A DNA stretch of 64,000 nucleotides from Eledone cirrhosa (Eukaryota; Mollusca; Cephalopoda; Octopoda; Eledonidae), in assembly GCA_964016885.1 (NCBI GenBank), contig OZ024743.1, positions 176,310,574 to 176,374,573 on the forward strand, given 5' to 3'. The notes beneath the pieces were generated by a model. That model was not told the origin of the DNA, ran no database searches, and saw nothing but the letters and a program-made list of their open reading frames with translations. The position numbers were made by a program, and so were the translations under genes. How positions within the stretch are numbered: position 1 is the first letter of the stretch; the number at the start of each line of letters is the position of its first letter. Below are positions 9,463 through 22,339 of the stretch, in pieces.

Positions 9463-9894
9463 AAGATTGACTTGGCATCAATCAGCAAGACCTTCATTAG
9501 CTGCTCTCCAGCCATCTATTTAAAGCTGTATACATCTATGGTACGAATACACTTGGAGTTCGCGTCATCAGTCTGGAACCCCTATCTTGCTCAGAACATT
9601 GACCTCCTGGAAACTGTTCAGAGACATGCAACCAAGCGCATACCCTCCATCAGACACCTACCATACCCTGAATATTTTGCTTCCCTCTGGCAATGGACTT
9701 GGTATACACCCACAAAGTTATTAACCATCCGACCAACAACAACCCCGAACACCTTTTTGATCTCCATGTGTCTAACACGTGGACATGCCTACAAAGTCAG
9801 AAAACAACACAGCTCCCATGACTTTAGGAAATATTTCTTCATGCTCAGAGTTGCTGAAGGATGGAACAAACTTCCTGCATCAGTTGTTAGCTGA
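9463..9894 (+). pseudogene. Decayed C-terminal part of a LINE reverse transcriptase ORF
   Basis: The frame reads LKLYTSMVRIHLEFASSVWN, then P-YLAQNIDLLETVQRHATKR, and later RGHAYKVRKQ, DFRKYFFMLRV and WNKLPASVV. This is the thumb/C-terminal pattern of CR1/L2/Jockey-type reverse transcriptases. No real start exists: an in-frame stop (9445-9447) lies upstream of the 5' truncation, and the TTG at 9472 is only an internal leucine codon. Between about 9690 and 9775 the coding sense moves to another frame (MDLVYTHKVINHP, NNNPEHLFDLHVSN) and then returns, so two compensating frameshifts plus a small deletion are present. A tandem TGATGA ends the frame, although family-like residues (ASFKTII) continue after it. 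The gene is non-functional. Confidence 0.85.
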
Positions 9895-10123
9895 TGACAC
9901 ACTGCATCCTTTAAAACCATCATACATTCCGAAATACACCAAAACTACACCTGATGTCCCCCTTCCATACACATGCACATATGTGTATATCATGACTCAT
10001 GCACTGTTCTTTTTTCCTGACGTTTTTATATTACCCTATGTATTATATATGCACTTTTGATGAGTTGTAGTGCACCTCAGCATTGTACACAATATTTTCA
10101 TTATTATTATCATTATTATTATT
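9463..10123 (+). mobile_element. 5'-truncated CR1/L2-like LINE, 3' end
   Basis: The fragment holds the last part of a non-LTR retrotransposon ORF2 (see the pseudogene entry), a 3' UTR with GATGAGTTGTAGTGCACC (10060-10077) and a tail of CATTATTATTATCATTATTA-type repeat (about 10096-10122). A short tandem-repeat tail instead of poly(A), together with 5' truncation, is typical of CR1/L2-group LINEs. It is inserted in, or was carried within, the 5.7-kb insertion. Confidence 0.75.
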
Positions 10124-10589
10124 ACACTCATTGATCCATTTTGCACTAACTCTGCATCAAGCACCCTCACCTAAATATTAACCAATCAAGGATCCAATAC
10201 AGCTATCTGTTGGATGAGTATTGTATAGTGCCAAAAACGAAACCAATCAGTTTAGCAGAAAATTTCCAGACAAGAAACACGCATATTTTGCTATCCTCAA
10301 ACACGTTTACACATGGCATGAAATATAACTAATCCGAGATGGCTAGGTTTCATCTTCTAACTGGATATACGAAATCCATTATGTCTTGACAACAACATGA
10401 GGTAACATTATGTTATTCACAGACACACTTTGTACACTGTTCCATATCAGAATGTATTTCCTTCGTCACATTCACAAACAGTATTGAAAATATGTTCTTC
10501 GGCAAATAAAAATGTTTTGTTCATAATATTTCAACTAGCGATTGCTCTACTCCACGCACGACCACCATAAATTAATGACCAGCTCAACA
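10124..10589. other. Unassigned stretch
   Basis: Moderately complex DNA without an open frame of note. Parts (about 10340-10490) look like dispersed repeat sequence, but I cannot name a family and there is no second copy in the window. Confidence 0.35.
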
Positions 10590-10767
10590 CAAGTATTGGT
10601 AGAGCGTCAGACACCATGCTTTGCAGTATTGTTATGGTCCTTTGCATTCTAAGTTCAAATCCTGCCGAGGTTAACTTCGACTTTCATACTTACTAATTCG
10701 ATAAAATAAAGTACCAGTAATGGACTGCCGTAATGGATTTGTGCCGAAAAATAGAAACACTATTAAT
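10590..10767 (+). mobile_element. tRNA-derived SINE, copy 2
   Basis: The head has AAGTATTGGTAGAGCGTCAG (from about 10590) and AAGTTCAAATCCTGCCGAGG (from about 10651). The body holds CTTTCATACTTACTAATTCG, ATAAAATAAAGTACCAGTAA and TTGTGCCGAAAAATAGAAAC. It is a more decayed copy of the element at 9107-9285, for example with the GGGG after CTTAC lost. Confidence 0.85.
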
Positions 10768-11316
10768 GTGCAATAAGAGCAAAATATAACGACATTGCTC
10801 AATTATTTTATCTAATGTTGTAATAACACAAGGAAATGTTGTTTGTGTATTTTTTTTTATATTTGCTCATAGGCTTTTACAATTTCGCTCAGCCAACAAC
10901 TATTAAAAAGTGAGTTGCTTAAGATAACAATTTAATCACAAATTGTTGCTATCTTTTAATACACTCCAACAAGTCATCAAATTATGTACAATAAAAACAA
11001 ATCTTATTAATTTGCTCAGGGAATATAAAGAAAATGTATATACACTGATAATTGCAATTGTATGTAAATATTTTGTTTTTGTATTGTTTATTTTATGTAT
11101 TCTATTATGTATAATATATTGATTTAATATTGATTGTTTTTTGTAGTTGTTTATATTAAAAGTCTGAAAATATTTTTATACATCTTACACTAATATTTAT
11201 AAGATAATTTATAATAACAATTACATAATCTAATTACATTACAACGATAATTTATTATTAATATATATCCTCTTTAACTAGAGTTATTACAAGCGTTGCC
11301 TTAAAAAAATATTAAA
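10768..11316. other. AT-rich stretch with two dispersed-repeat segments
   Basis: About 10800-10880 matches the segment after the first SINE (9289-9360). Positions 11123-11165 match 7977-8024. The rest is AT-rich, with no open frame or named element. Confidence 0.5.
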
Positions 11317-11346
11317 CTAGACATGAAAAATGCGCAAGCTCAAAAG

Positions 11347-11440
11347 TGCCACAGAATGTTATAATAAACCTTCAAAAGTGTGGGACTAGAGTTGTTGCTA
11401 AAAAATATTGTAATCATTATATATCGTACATTCTGTGGCA
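11347..11440. repeat. 13-bp inner inverted repeat within the left arm
   Basis: TGCCACAGAATGT (11347-11359) and its exact complement ACATTCTGTGGCA (11428-11440) bracket 68 bp. The same pair appears in the right arm at 12148-12160 and 12229-12241. A mini-element may have been present before the arm was inverted and duplicated. Confidence 0.8.
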
Positions 11441-11932
11441 TCCTTTATAAAAATAGCTTAAACCAACGAAGCCTTTATTTTTACGCTATTTCACTTAGTT
11501 AATTCTTAGAGTGTAACATATAAAAATAAATACATCTATGTTTAATGTAATAACAGCTATAAATAATAACGTAATATTATTATCATATACTCATAGTAAC
11601 AAAATAATTGTGTTGAAAATTAATATGATGCTTATATGAACGATCAAATCTATAATGATAATTTCTTAAATATACTAATAGTAAAATAATTTAGTTATCT
11701 ATTGTTACATTTTCATAGAACTATAATATTAACAATCGTATTGCATTATCAAATTTTTATCACTACAAACTTTCATATTGGAATTACCTTAAGCCACTTA
11801 TTATTACTTCGCTTTCGTACTTTTACAGCTGTAGATATTGCGCTGTATCTTATATCTAATATCAATATCTCATGGTAATTTGCATGCAGTGTAAAATAGG
11901 TTTATTAATAACTTTAATATGAAATGTATTAT

Positions 11933-12022
11933 ACAGGGCTGCGGAGTCGGCCAAAAATTGACTGGCTCCAACTCAGGATCCGATATTCCCTTATTTCCTA
12001 AATTTCAGCTCCGCAGCTCTGT
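11933..12022. mobile_element. 90-bp nested mini-element with terminal inverted repeats
   Basis: It begins ACAGGGCTGCGGAGTCGG and ends in the complement of ACAGAGCTGCGGAGCTGA, matching at 15 of 18 positions. TAT flanks both sides and could be a target duplication. The ACAGGGCTGCGGAGTCGG end resembles a widespread class of invertebrate repeats with repeated GACTCC motifs, but I cannot name the superfamily with confidence. Confidence 0.6.
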
Positions 12023-13589
12023 TATTATATTAATTAATTTATTTTATAGTTGTAAATCATATTTTTATATGTTACACTCTAAGAATTAACTAAGTGAAAT
12101 AGCGTAAAAATAAAGGCTTCGTTGGTTTAAGCTGTTTTTATAAAGGATGCCACAGAATGTACGATATATAATGATTACAATATTTTTTAGCAACAACTCT
12201 AGTCCCACACTTTTGAAGGTTTATTATAACATTCTGTGGCACTTTTGAGCTTGCGCATTTTTCATGTCTAGTTACTTAATACCTCTCTCTCTCTCTCTAA
12301 TTCTTACCTCACCCTCTATATTACTTACTACCTCTCTCTCTCTAACTGTTAGCTCAGCCTCTATATTACTTATTACCCCCTCTCTCTCTAACTCTTACCT
12401 CACCCTCTATATTACTTACTACCTATCTCTCTAACTGTTACCTCACCCTCTATATTACTTACTACCTCTCTCACTAACTGTTACCTCACCCTCTATATTA
12501 CTGACGTCTCTCTCTCTCTCTAACTGTTACCTCACCCTCTATATTACTAATCTCACTCTCTAACTGTTACCTCACCCTCTATATTACTTACTACCTCTAA
12601 CTCTAACTGTTACCCTCACCCTCTATATTACTTACTACCTCTCTCTCTAACTGTTACCTCAAAGTCTATATTACTAACCTCTCTCTCTCTAACTCTTACC
12701 TCACCCTCTATATTACTGACCTCTCTCTCTCTCTAAGTCTTACCTCACCCTCTATATTACTTACTACCTCTCTCACTCTAACTGTTACCTCACCCTCTAT
12801 ATTACTTACTACCTCTCTCCCCCTCTAACTCTTACATCACCCTCTATATTAATTACTACCTCTCTCTCTCTCTAACTCTTACCTCATCCTCTATAATACT
12901 TACTACCTCTCTCTCTCTAACTGTTAACTCACCCTCTCTCTCTAACTCTTACCTCACCCTCTATATTACTTACTACCTCTCTCTCTAACTATTACCTCAC
13001 CCTCTATATTACTGACCTCTTTCTCTCTCTCTTTAACTGTTACCTCACCCTCTATATTACTTAATACCTCTCTCTCTAACTATTACCTCATCCTCTATAT
13101 TACTGACCTCTCTCTCTCTCAAACTGTTACCTCACCCTATATATTACTTACAACCTCTCTCTCCAGCTGTTACCCCACCCTCTATATTACTTACTAGACC
13201 TCTCTCTCTCTCTAACTGTTACCTCACCCTCTATATTACTTAATACCTCTCTCTCTAACTTTTTACATCACCCTTTATATTACTTACTACCTCTCTCTCT
13301 CTCTAACTGTTACCTCACCCACTATATTACTTACTACCTCTCTCTCTCTCTCTAACTCTTAACTCACCCTCTATATTACTTACTACCTCTCTCTCTAACT
13401 GTTACCTCACCCTCTATATTACTTACTACCTCTCTCTCTAACTGTTACCTCACCCTCTATATTACGTATTACCTCTCTCTCTCTATTTAACTGTTACATC
13501 ACCCTCTATAATACTTACTACCTCTCTCTCTAACTATTACCTCACCCTCTATATTACTGACCCCTCTTCTCTCTAACTGTTACCTCACC

Positions 13590-16500
13590 CTCTATATTAC
13601 TTATTACCCCTCTCTCTAACTGTTACCTCACCCTCTATATTACTTATTACCCCTCTCTCTAACTGTTACCTCACCCTCTATATTTATTACTACCTCTCTC
13701 TCTATCTGTTACCTCACCCTCTATATTACTAACCTCTCTCTCTCTGTAACTGTTACCTCACCCTCTATATTAATTACTACCTCTCTCTCTCTCTAACTGT
13801 TACCTCACCCTCAATATTACTTACTACCTCTCTCTCTCTCTAACTGTTACCTCACCCTCTATATTACTAACCTCTCTCTCTCTGTAACTGTTACCCCACC
13901 CTCTATATTACTTACTACCTCTCTCTCTCTCTCTAACTGTTACCTCACCCTCAATATTACTTACTACCTCTCTCTCTCTCTAACTGTTACCTCACCCTCT
14001 ATATTACTTACTACCTCTCTCTCTAACTGTTACCTCACCCTCTATATTACTTACTACCTCTCTCTCTCTCTAACTGTTACCTCACCCTCTATATTACTTA
14101 CTACCTCTCTCACTAACTGTTACCTCACCCTCTATATTACTGACCTCTCTCTCTCTCTCTAACTGTTACCTCACCCTCTATATTACTAATCTCACTCTCT
14201 AACTGTTACCTCCCCCTCTATATTACTTACTACCTCTAACTCTAACTGTTACCTCACCCTCTATATTACTTACTACCTCTCTCTCTAACTGTTACCTCAC
14301 AGTCTATATTACTGACCTCTCTCTCTCTCTAAGTGTTACCTCACCCTCTATATTACTTACTACCTCTCTCTCTAACTGTTACCTCACCCTCTATATTACT
14401 TACCTCTCTCTCTCTCTCTCTAACTGTTACCTCACCCTCTATATTACTTACTACCTCTCGCCCTCTCTAACTCTTACATCACCCTCTATATTAATTACTA
14501 CCTCTCTCTCTCTCTCTAACTCTTACCTCATCCTCTATAATACTTACTACCTCTCTCTCTCTAACTGTTACCTGAACCCTCTCTATTACTTACTACCTCT
14601 CTCTCTAACTCTTACCTCACCCTCTATATTACTTACTACCTCTCTCTCTAACTATTACCTCACCCTCTATATTACTGACCTCTTTCTCTCTCTCTCTAAC
14701 TGTTACCTCACCCTCTATATTACTTAATACCTCTCTCTGTAACTATTACCTCATCCTCTATATTACTGACTTCTCTCTCTCTCTAACTGTTATCTCACCC
14801 TATATATTACTTACTACCTCTCTCTCCGGCTGTTACCTCACCCTCTATATTACTTACTAGCCCTCTCTCTCTCTCTAACTGTTACCTCACCCTCTATATT
14901 ACTTAATACCTCTCTCTCTAACTGTTACCTCACCCTCTATATTACTTAATACCTCTCTCTCTAACTGTTACATCACCCTCTATATTACTTACTACCTCTC
15001 TCTCTCTAACTGTTACCTCACCCACTATATTACTTACTACCTCTCTCTCTCTCTAACTCTTAACTCACCCTCTATATTACTTACTACCTCACTCTCTCTC
15101 TAACTGTTACCTCACCCTCTATATTACTTAATACCTCTCTCTCTAACTGTTACCTCACCCTCTATATTACTTAATACCTCTCTCTCTAACTGTTACATCA
15201 CCCTCTATATTACTTACTACCTCTCTCTCTCTCTAACTCTTAACTCACCCTCTATATTACTTACTACCTCACTCTCTCTCTAACTGTTACCTCACCCTCT
15301 ATATTACTTACTACCTCTCTCTCTATCTGTTACCTCACCCTCTATATTACTAACCTCTCTCTCTCTGTAACTGTTACCTCACCCTCTATATTACTTAATA
15401 CCTCTCTCTCTAACTGTTACATCACCCTCTACATTACTTACTACTTCTCTCTCTAACTGTTACCTCACCCTCTATATTACTTACTACCTCTCTCTCTCTA
15501 ACTGTTACCTCACCCTCAATATTACTTACTACCTCTCTCTCTCTCTAACTATTACCTCACCCTCTATATTACTTACTACCTCTCTCTCTAACTGTTACAT
15601 CACCCTCTATATTTCTTACTACCTCTCTCTCTAACCGTTATCTCACCCTCTATATTACTGACCTCTCTCTCTCTCTAACTGTTACCTCACCCACTATATT
15701 ACTTACTACCTCTCTCTCTCTCTAACTGTTACCTCACCCTCTATATTACGTACTACCTCTCTTTCTATCTAACTGTTAACTCACCCTCTATATTACTTAC
15801 TACCTCTCTCTCCCTCTAACTCTTACCTCACCCTCTATATTACTTACTACCTCTCTCTCTCTCTAACTCTTAGATCACCCTCTATATTAATTACTACCTC
15901 TCTCTCTCTCTCTAACTCTTACCTCACCCTCTATATTACTTACTACCTCTCTCTAACTGTTACCTCACCCTCTCTATTACTTACCACCTCTCTCTCTCTA
16001 TAACTCTTACCTCAGCCTCTATATTACTTACTACCTCTCTCTCTTTCTAACTGTTATCTCACCCTCTATATTACTTACTACCTGTCTCCCCACCTGTTAC
16101 CTCACCCTCTATATTACTTACTACCTCTCTCTCTCTCTAACTGTTACCTCACCCTCTATATTACTTACTACCTCTCTCTCTCTCTAACTGTTACCTCATC
16201 CTCTATATTACTACACTACCTCTCTTCTCTAACTATTACCTCACCCTCTATATTACTTACTACCTCTCTCTCTAACTGTTACATCACCCTCTATATTACT
16301 TACTACCTCTCTCTCTAACCGTTACATCACCCTCTCTATTACTGACCTCTCTCTCTCTCTAACTGTTACCTCACCCACTATATTACTTACTACCTCTCTC
16401 TCTCTCTAACTGTTACTTCACCCTCTATATTACGTACTACCTCTCTCTCTCTCTAACTCTTAGATCACCCTCAATATTAATTACTACCTCTCTCTCTCTC

Positions 16501-19500
16501 TCTAACTCTTACCTCACCCTCTATATTACTTACTACCTCTCTCTCTCTAACTGTTACCTCACCCTCTCTATTACTTACTACCTCTCTCTCTTTCTAACTG
16601 TTATCTCACCCTCTATATTACTTACTACCTGTCTCCCCACCTGTTACCTCACCCTCTATATTACTTACTACCTCTCTCTGTAACTACCTCACCCTCTATA
16701 TTACTTACTACCTCTCTCTCTCTCTAACTGTTACCTCATCCTCTATATTACTACACTACCTCTCTCTCTAACTGTTACCTCACCCTCTTTATTACTTACT
16801 ACCTCTCTCTGCACCTGCTAACTCACCCTCTATATTACTTACTACCTCTCATTCTCTCTAACTCTTACCTCACCCTCTATAATACTTATTGCCTCTCTCT
16901 CTAACTGTTACCTCACCCTCTATATAACTTACTACCTGTCGTTCTCTCTAACTCTTACCTCACCCTCTATATTACTTATTGCCTCTCTCTCTAACTCTTA
17001 CCTCACCCTCTATATTACTTATTACCCCTCTCTCTAACTGTTACCTCACCCTCTATATTACTTATTACCCCTCTCTCTCTCTAACTGTTACCTCACCCTC
17101 TATATTTATTACTACCTCTCTCTCTATCTGTTACCTCACCCTCTATATTACTAACCTCTCTCTCTCTGTAACTGTTACCTCACCCTCTATATTAATTACT
17201 ACCTCTCTCTCTCTCTAACTGTTACCTCACCCTCAATATTACTTACTACCTCTCTCTCTCTCTAACTGTTACCTCACCCTCTATATTACTAACCTCTCTC
17301 TCTCTGTAACTGTTACCCCACCCTCTATATTACTTACTACCTCTCCCTCTCTCTCTAACTGTTACCTCACCCTCAATATTACTTACTACCTCTCTCTCTC
17401 TCTAACTGTTACCTCACCCTCTATATTACTTACTACCTCTCTCTCTAACTGTTACCTCACCCTCTATATTACTTACCACCTCTCTCTCTCTCTAACTGTT
17501 ACCTCACCCTCTATATTACTTACTACCTCTCTCACTAACTGTTACCTCACCCTCTATATTACTGACCTCTCTCTCTCTCTCTAACTGTTACCTCACCCTC
17601 TATATTACTAATCTCACTCTCTAACTGTTACCTCCCCCTCTATATTACTTACTACCTCTAACTCTAACTGTTACCTCACCCTCTATATTACTTACTACCT
17701 CTCTCTCTAACTGTTACCTCACAGTCTATATTACTGACCTCTCTCTCTCTCTAAGTGTTACCTCACCCTCTATATTACTTACTACCTCTCTCTCTAACTG
17801 TTACCTCACCCTCTATATTACTTACCTCTCTCTCTCTCTCTCTAACTGTTACCTCACCCTCTATATTACTTACTACCTCTCGCCCTCTCTAACTCTTACA
17901 TCACCCTCTATATTAATTACTACCTCTCTCTCTCTCTCTAACTCTTACCTCATCCTCTATAATACTTACTACCTCTCTCTCTCTAACTGTTACCTGAACC
18001 CTCTCTATTACTTACTACCTCTCTCTCTAACTCTTACCTCACCCTCTATATTACTTACTACCTCTCTCTCTAACTATTACCTCACCCTCTATATTACTGA
18101 CCTCTTTCTCTCTCTCTCTAACTGTTACCTCACCCTCTATATTACTTAATACCTCTCTCTGTAACTATTACCTCATCCTCTATATTACTGACTTCTCTCT
18201 CTCTCTAACTGTTATCTCACCCTATATATTACTTACTACCTCTCTCTCCGGCTGTTACCTCACCCTCTATATTACTTACTAGCCCTCTCTCTCTCTCTAA
18301 CTGTTACCTCACCCTCTATATTACTTAATACCTCTCTCTCTAACTGTTACCTCACCCTCTATATTACTTAATACCTCTCTCTCTAACTGTTACATCACCC
18401 TCTATATTACTTACTACCTCTCTCTCTCTAACTGTTACCTCACCCACTATATTACTTACTACCTCTCTCTATCTCTAACTCTTAACTCACCCTCTATATT
18501 ACTTACTACCTCACTCTCTCTCTAACTGTTACCTCACCCTCTATATTACTGAATACCTCTCTCTCTAACTGTTACCTCACCCTCTATATTACTTAATACC
18601 TCTCTCTCTAACTGTTACATCACCCTCTATATTACTTACTACCTCTCTCTCTCTCTAACTCTTAACTCACCCTCTATATTACTTACTACCTCACTCTCTC
18701 TCTAACTGTTACCTCACCCTCTATATTACTTACTACCTCTCTCTCTATCTGTTACCTCACCCTCTATATTACTAACCTCTCTCTCTCTGTAACTGTTACC
18801 TCACCCTCTATATTACTTAATACCTCTCTCTCTAACTGTTACATCACCCTCTACATTACTTACTACTTCTCTCTCTAACTGTTACCTCACCCTCTATATT
18901 ACTTACTACCTCTCTCTCTCTAACTGTTACCTCACCCTCAATATTACTTACTACCTCTCTCTCTCTCTAACTATTACCTCACCCTCTATATTACTTACTA
19001 CCTCTCTCTCTAACTGTTACATCACCCTCTATATTACTTACTACCTCTCTCTCTAACCGTTATCTCACCCTCTATATTACTGACCTCTCTCTCTCTCTAA
19101 CTGTTACCTCACCCACTATATTACTTACTACCTCTCTCTCTCTCTAACTGTTACCTCACCCTCTATATTACGTACTACCTCTCTTTCTATCTAACTGTTA
19201 ACTCACCCTCTATATTACTTACTACCTCTCTCTCCCTCTAACTCTTACCTCACCCTCTATATTACTTACTACCTCTCTCTCTCTCTAACTCTTAGATCAC
19301 CCTCTATATTAATTACTACCTCTCTCTCTCTCTCTAACTCTTACCTCACCCTCTATATTACTTACTACCTCTCTCTAACTGTTACCTCACCCTCTCTATT
19401 ACTTACCACCTCTCTCTCTCTATAACTCTTACCTCAGCCTCTATATTACTTACTACCTCTCTCTCTCTCTAACTGTTACCTCACCCTCTATATTACTTAC

Positions 19501-20432
19501 TACCTCTCTCTCTCTCTAACTGTTACCTCATCCTCTATATTACTACACTACCTCTCTCTCTAACTGTTACCTCACCCTCTTTATTACTGACCTCTCTCTC
19601 TCTCTAACTGTTACCTCACCCACTATATTACTTACTACCTCTCTCTCTCTCTAACTATTACCTCACCCTCTATATTACTTACTACCTCTCTCTCTAACTG
19701 TTACATCACCCTCTATATTACTTACTACCTCTCTCTCTAACCGTTACATCACCCTCTCTATTACTGACCTCTCTCTCTCTCTAACTGTTACCTCACCCAC
19801 TATATTACTTACTACCTCTCTCTCTCTCTAACTGTTACTTCACCCTCTATATTACGTACTACCTCTCTCTCTCTCTAACTCTTAGATCACCCTCAATATT
19901 AATTACTACCTCTCTCTCTCTCTCTAACTCTTACCTCACCCTCTATATTACTTACTACCTCTCTCTCTCTAACTGTTACCTCACCCTCTCTATTACTTAC
20001 TACCTCTCTCTCTTTCTAACTGTTATCTCACCCTCTATATTACTTACTACCTGTCTCCCCACCTGTTACCTCACCCTCTATATTACTTACTACCTCTCTC
20101 TGTAACTACCTCACCCTCTATATTACTTACTACCTCTCTCTCTCTCTAACTGTTACCTCATCCTCTATATTACTACACTACCTCTCTCTCTAACTGTTAC
20201 CTCACCCTCTTTATTACTTACTACCTCTCTCTGCACCTGCTAACTCACCCTCTATATTACTTACTACCTCTCATTCTCTCTAACTCTTACCTCACCCTCT
20301 ATAATACTTATTGCCTCTCTCTCTAACTGTTACCTCACCCTCTATATAACTTACTACCTGTCGTTCTCTCTAACTCTTACCTCACCCTCTATATTACTTA
20401 TTGCCTCTCTCTCTAACTCTTACCTCACCCTC
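13590..20432 (+). repeat. 3,422-bp higher-order tandem duplication
   Basis: Copy 1 is about 13590-17010 and copy 2 about 17011-20432. Rare variants recur at a constant 3,422-bp offset: TATATTTATT at 13679/17101, CTACATTACTTACTACTTC at about 15429/18851, TTACCACCTC at 15981/19403 and TATATAACTTACTACC at 16921/20343. A local patch (about 16030-16240 against 19450-19660) differs in unit order, yet the overall offset is kept. Confidence 0.9.
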
Positions 20433-22339
20433 TATGTTACTTACTACCTCTCTCTCTCTAACTGTGACCTCACCCTCTCTATTACTTACTACCTCTCTCT
20501 CTCTCTAACTCTTACCTCACCCTCTATATTACTTACTACCCCTCTCTCTCTCTAACTGTTACCTCACTCTCTATATTACTTACTACCTCTCTCTCCAGCA
20601 GTTACCTCCCCCTTTTATTACTTATTACGCCTCTCTCTCTCTAACTGTTACCTCACCCTCTATATTACTTACTACCTCTCTCTCTAACTGTTACCTCACC
20701 CACCATATTACTTACTACCTCTCTCTCTCTAACTCTTACCTCACCCTCTATATTACTTACTACCTCTCTCTCTCCAAATGTTACCTTAGCCTCTCTATTA
20801 CTTAGTACCTCTCTCTCTCTAACTCTTACCTCAACCTCTATATTACTTACTACCTCTCTCTCTAACTCTTACCTCACCCTCTATATTACTTACTACCTCT
20901 CTCTCTAACTCTTACCTCACCCTCTATATTACATACTACCTCTCTCTAACTCTTACCTCACCCTCTATATTACTTACTACCTCTCTCTCTCTCTAACTGT
21001 TACCTCACCCTCTATATTACTTACTACCTCTCTCTCCCTCTAACTCTTACCTCACCCTCTATATTACTTATCACCTCTCTCTCTAACTGTTACCTCATCC
21101 TCTATATTACTTACCCCTCTCTCCCTCTCTAACTCTTACCTCACCCTCTATATTACTTACTACCTCTCTCTCTCTAACTCTTACCTCACCCTCTATATTA
21201 CTTACTACCTCTCTCTCTCTCTAACTCTTACCTCACCCTCTCTATTACTTACTACCTCTCTCTCTCTCTAACTCTTACCTCACCCTCTATATTACTTACT
21301 ACCTCTCTCTCTCTCTAACTCTTACCTCACCCTCTATATTACTTACTACCTCTCTCTCTCTCTAACTCTTACCTCACCCTCTATATTACTTACTACCTCT
21401 CTCTCTAACTGTTACCTCATCCTCTATATTACTACACTACCTCTCTCTCTAACTGTTACCTCACCCTCTATATTACTTACTACCTCTCTCTCCACCTGCT
21501 AACTCACCCTCTATATTACTTACTACCTCTCTCTCTCTCTAACTGTTACCTCACCCTCTACATTACTTACAACCTCTCTCTTTAACTGTTACCTCACCCT
21601 CTATATTACTTACTACCTATCATTCTCTCTAACTCTTACCTCACCCTCTATATTACTTACTACCTCTTACTCTCTCTAACTGTTACCTCACCCTCTATAT
21701 TACTTACTACCTCTCTCTCTAACTATTACCTCACCCTATATATTACTTACTACCTCTCTCTCTAACTGTTACCTCACCCTCTACATTATTTACTACCTCT
21801 CTCTCTTACTGTTACCTCACCCTCTATATTACTTACTACCTCTCTCTCTCTAATTGTTACCTCACCCTCTACATTACTTACAACCTCTCTCTCTAACTGT
21901 TACCTCACCATCTAAATTACTTACTACCTCTCTCTCTCTCTAACTGTTACCTCACCCTCTACATTACTTACAACCTCTCTCTCTAACTGTTACCTCACCC
22001 TCTATATTACTTACTACCTCTCTCTCTCTAACTGTTACCTCACCCTCTACATTACTTACAACCTCTCTCTCTAACTGTAACCTCACCATCTAAATTACTT
22101 ACTACCTCTCGCTCTCTCTAACTGTTACCTCACCCTCTACATTACTTACAACCTCTCTCTCTAACTGTTACCTCACCCTCTATATTACTTACTACCTCTC
22201 TATCTCTCTAACTGTTACCTCACCCTCTACATTACTTACTACCTCTCTCTCTAACTGTTACCTCACCCTCTATATTACTTACTACCTCTCTCTCTCTAAC
22301 TCTTACCTCACATTCTATATTACTTACTACCTCTCTCTC

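Larger units (their letters stand above)
11317..12271. mobile_element. 955-bp element with 211-bp near-perfect inverted arms
   Basis: The arms 11317-11527 and 12061-12271 are reverse complements over 211 bp with a single substitution seen (AATAGC against ACAGC). Both outer ends are CTAGACATGAAAAATGCGC. The 533-bp spacer is AT-rich and contains a nested mini-element (11933-12022). The right end coincides exactly with the resumption of the minisatellite. It may be an independent foldback transposon, with a TA or CTAG target site that cannot be told from its ends. Alternatively, it may be the 3' terminus of the 5.7-kb insertion duplicated in inverted orientation. No coding frame is present. Confidence 0.85.

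Noticed and set aside
9472..9474. TTG as start of the reverse-transcriptase-like frame
   Set aside because: The frame is the truncated interior of a LINE ORF; the codon is an internal leucine.
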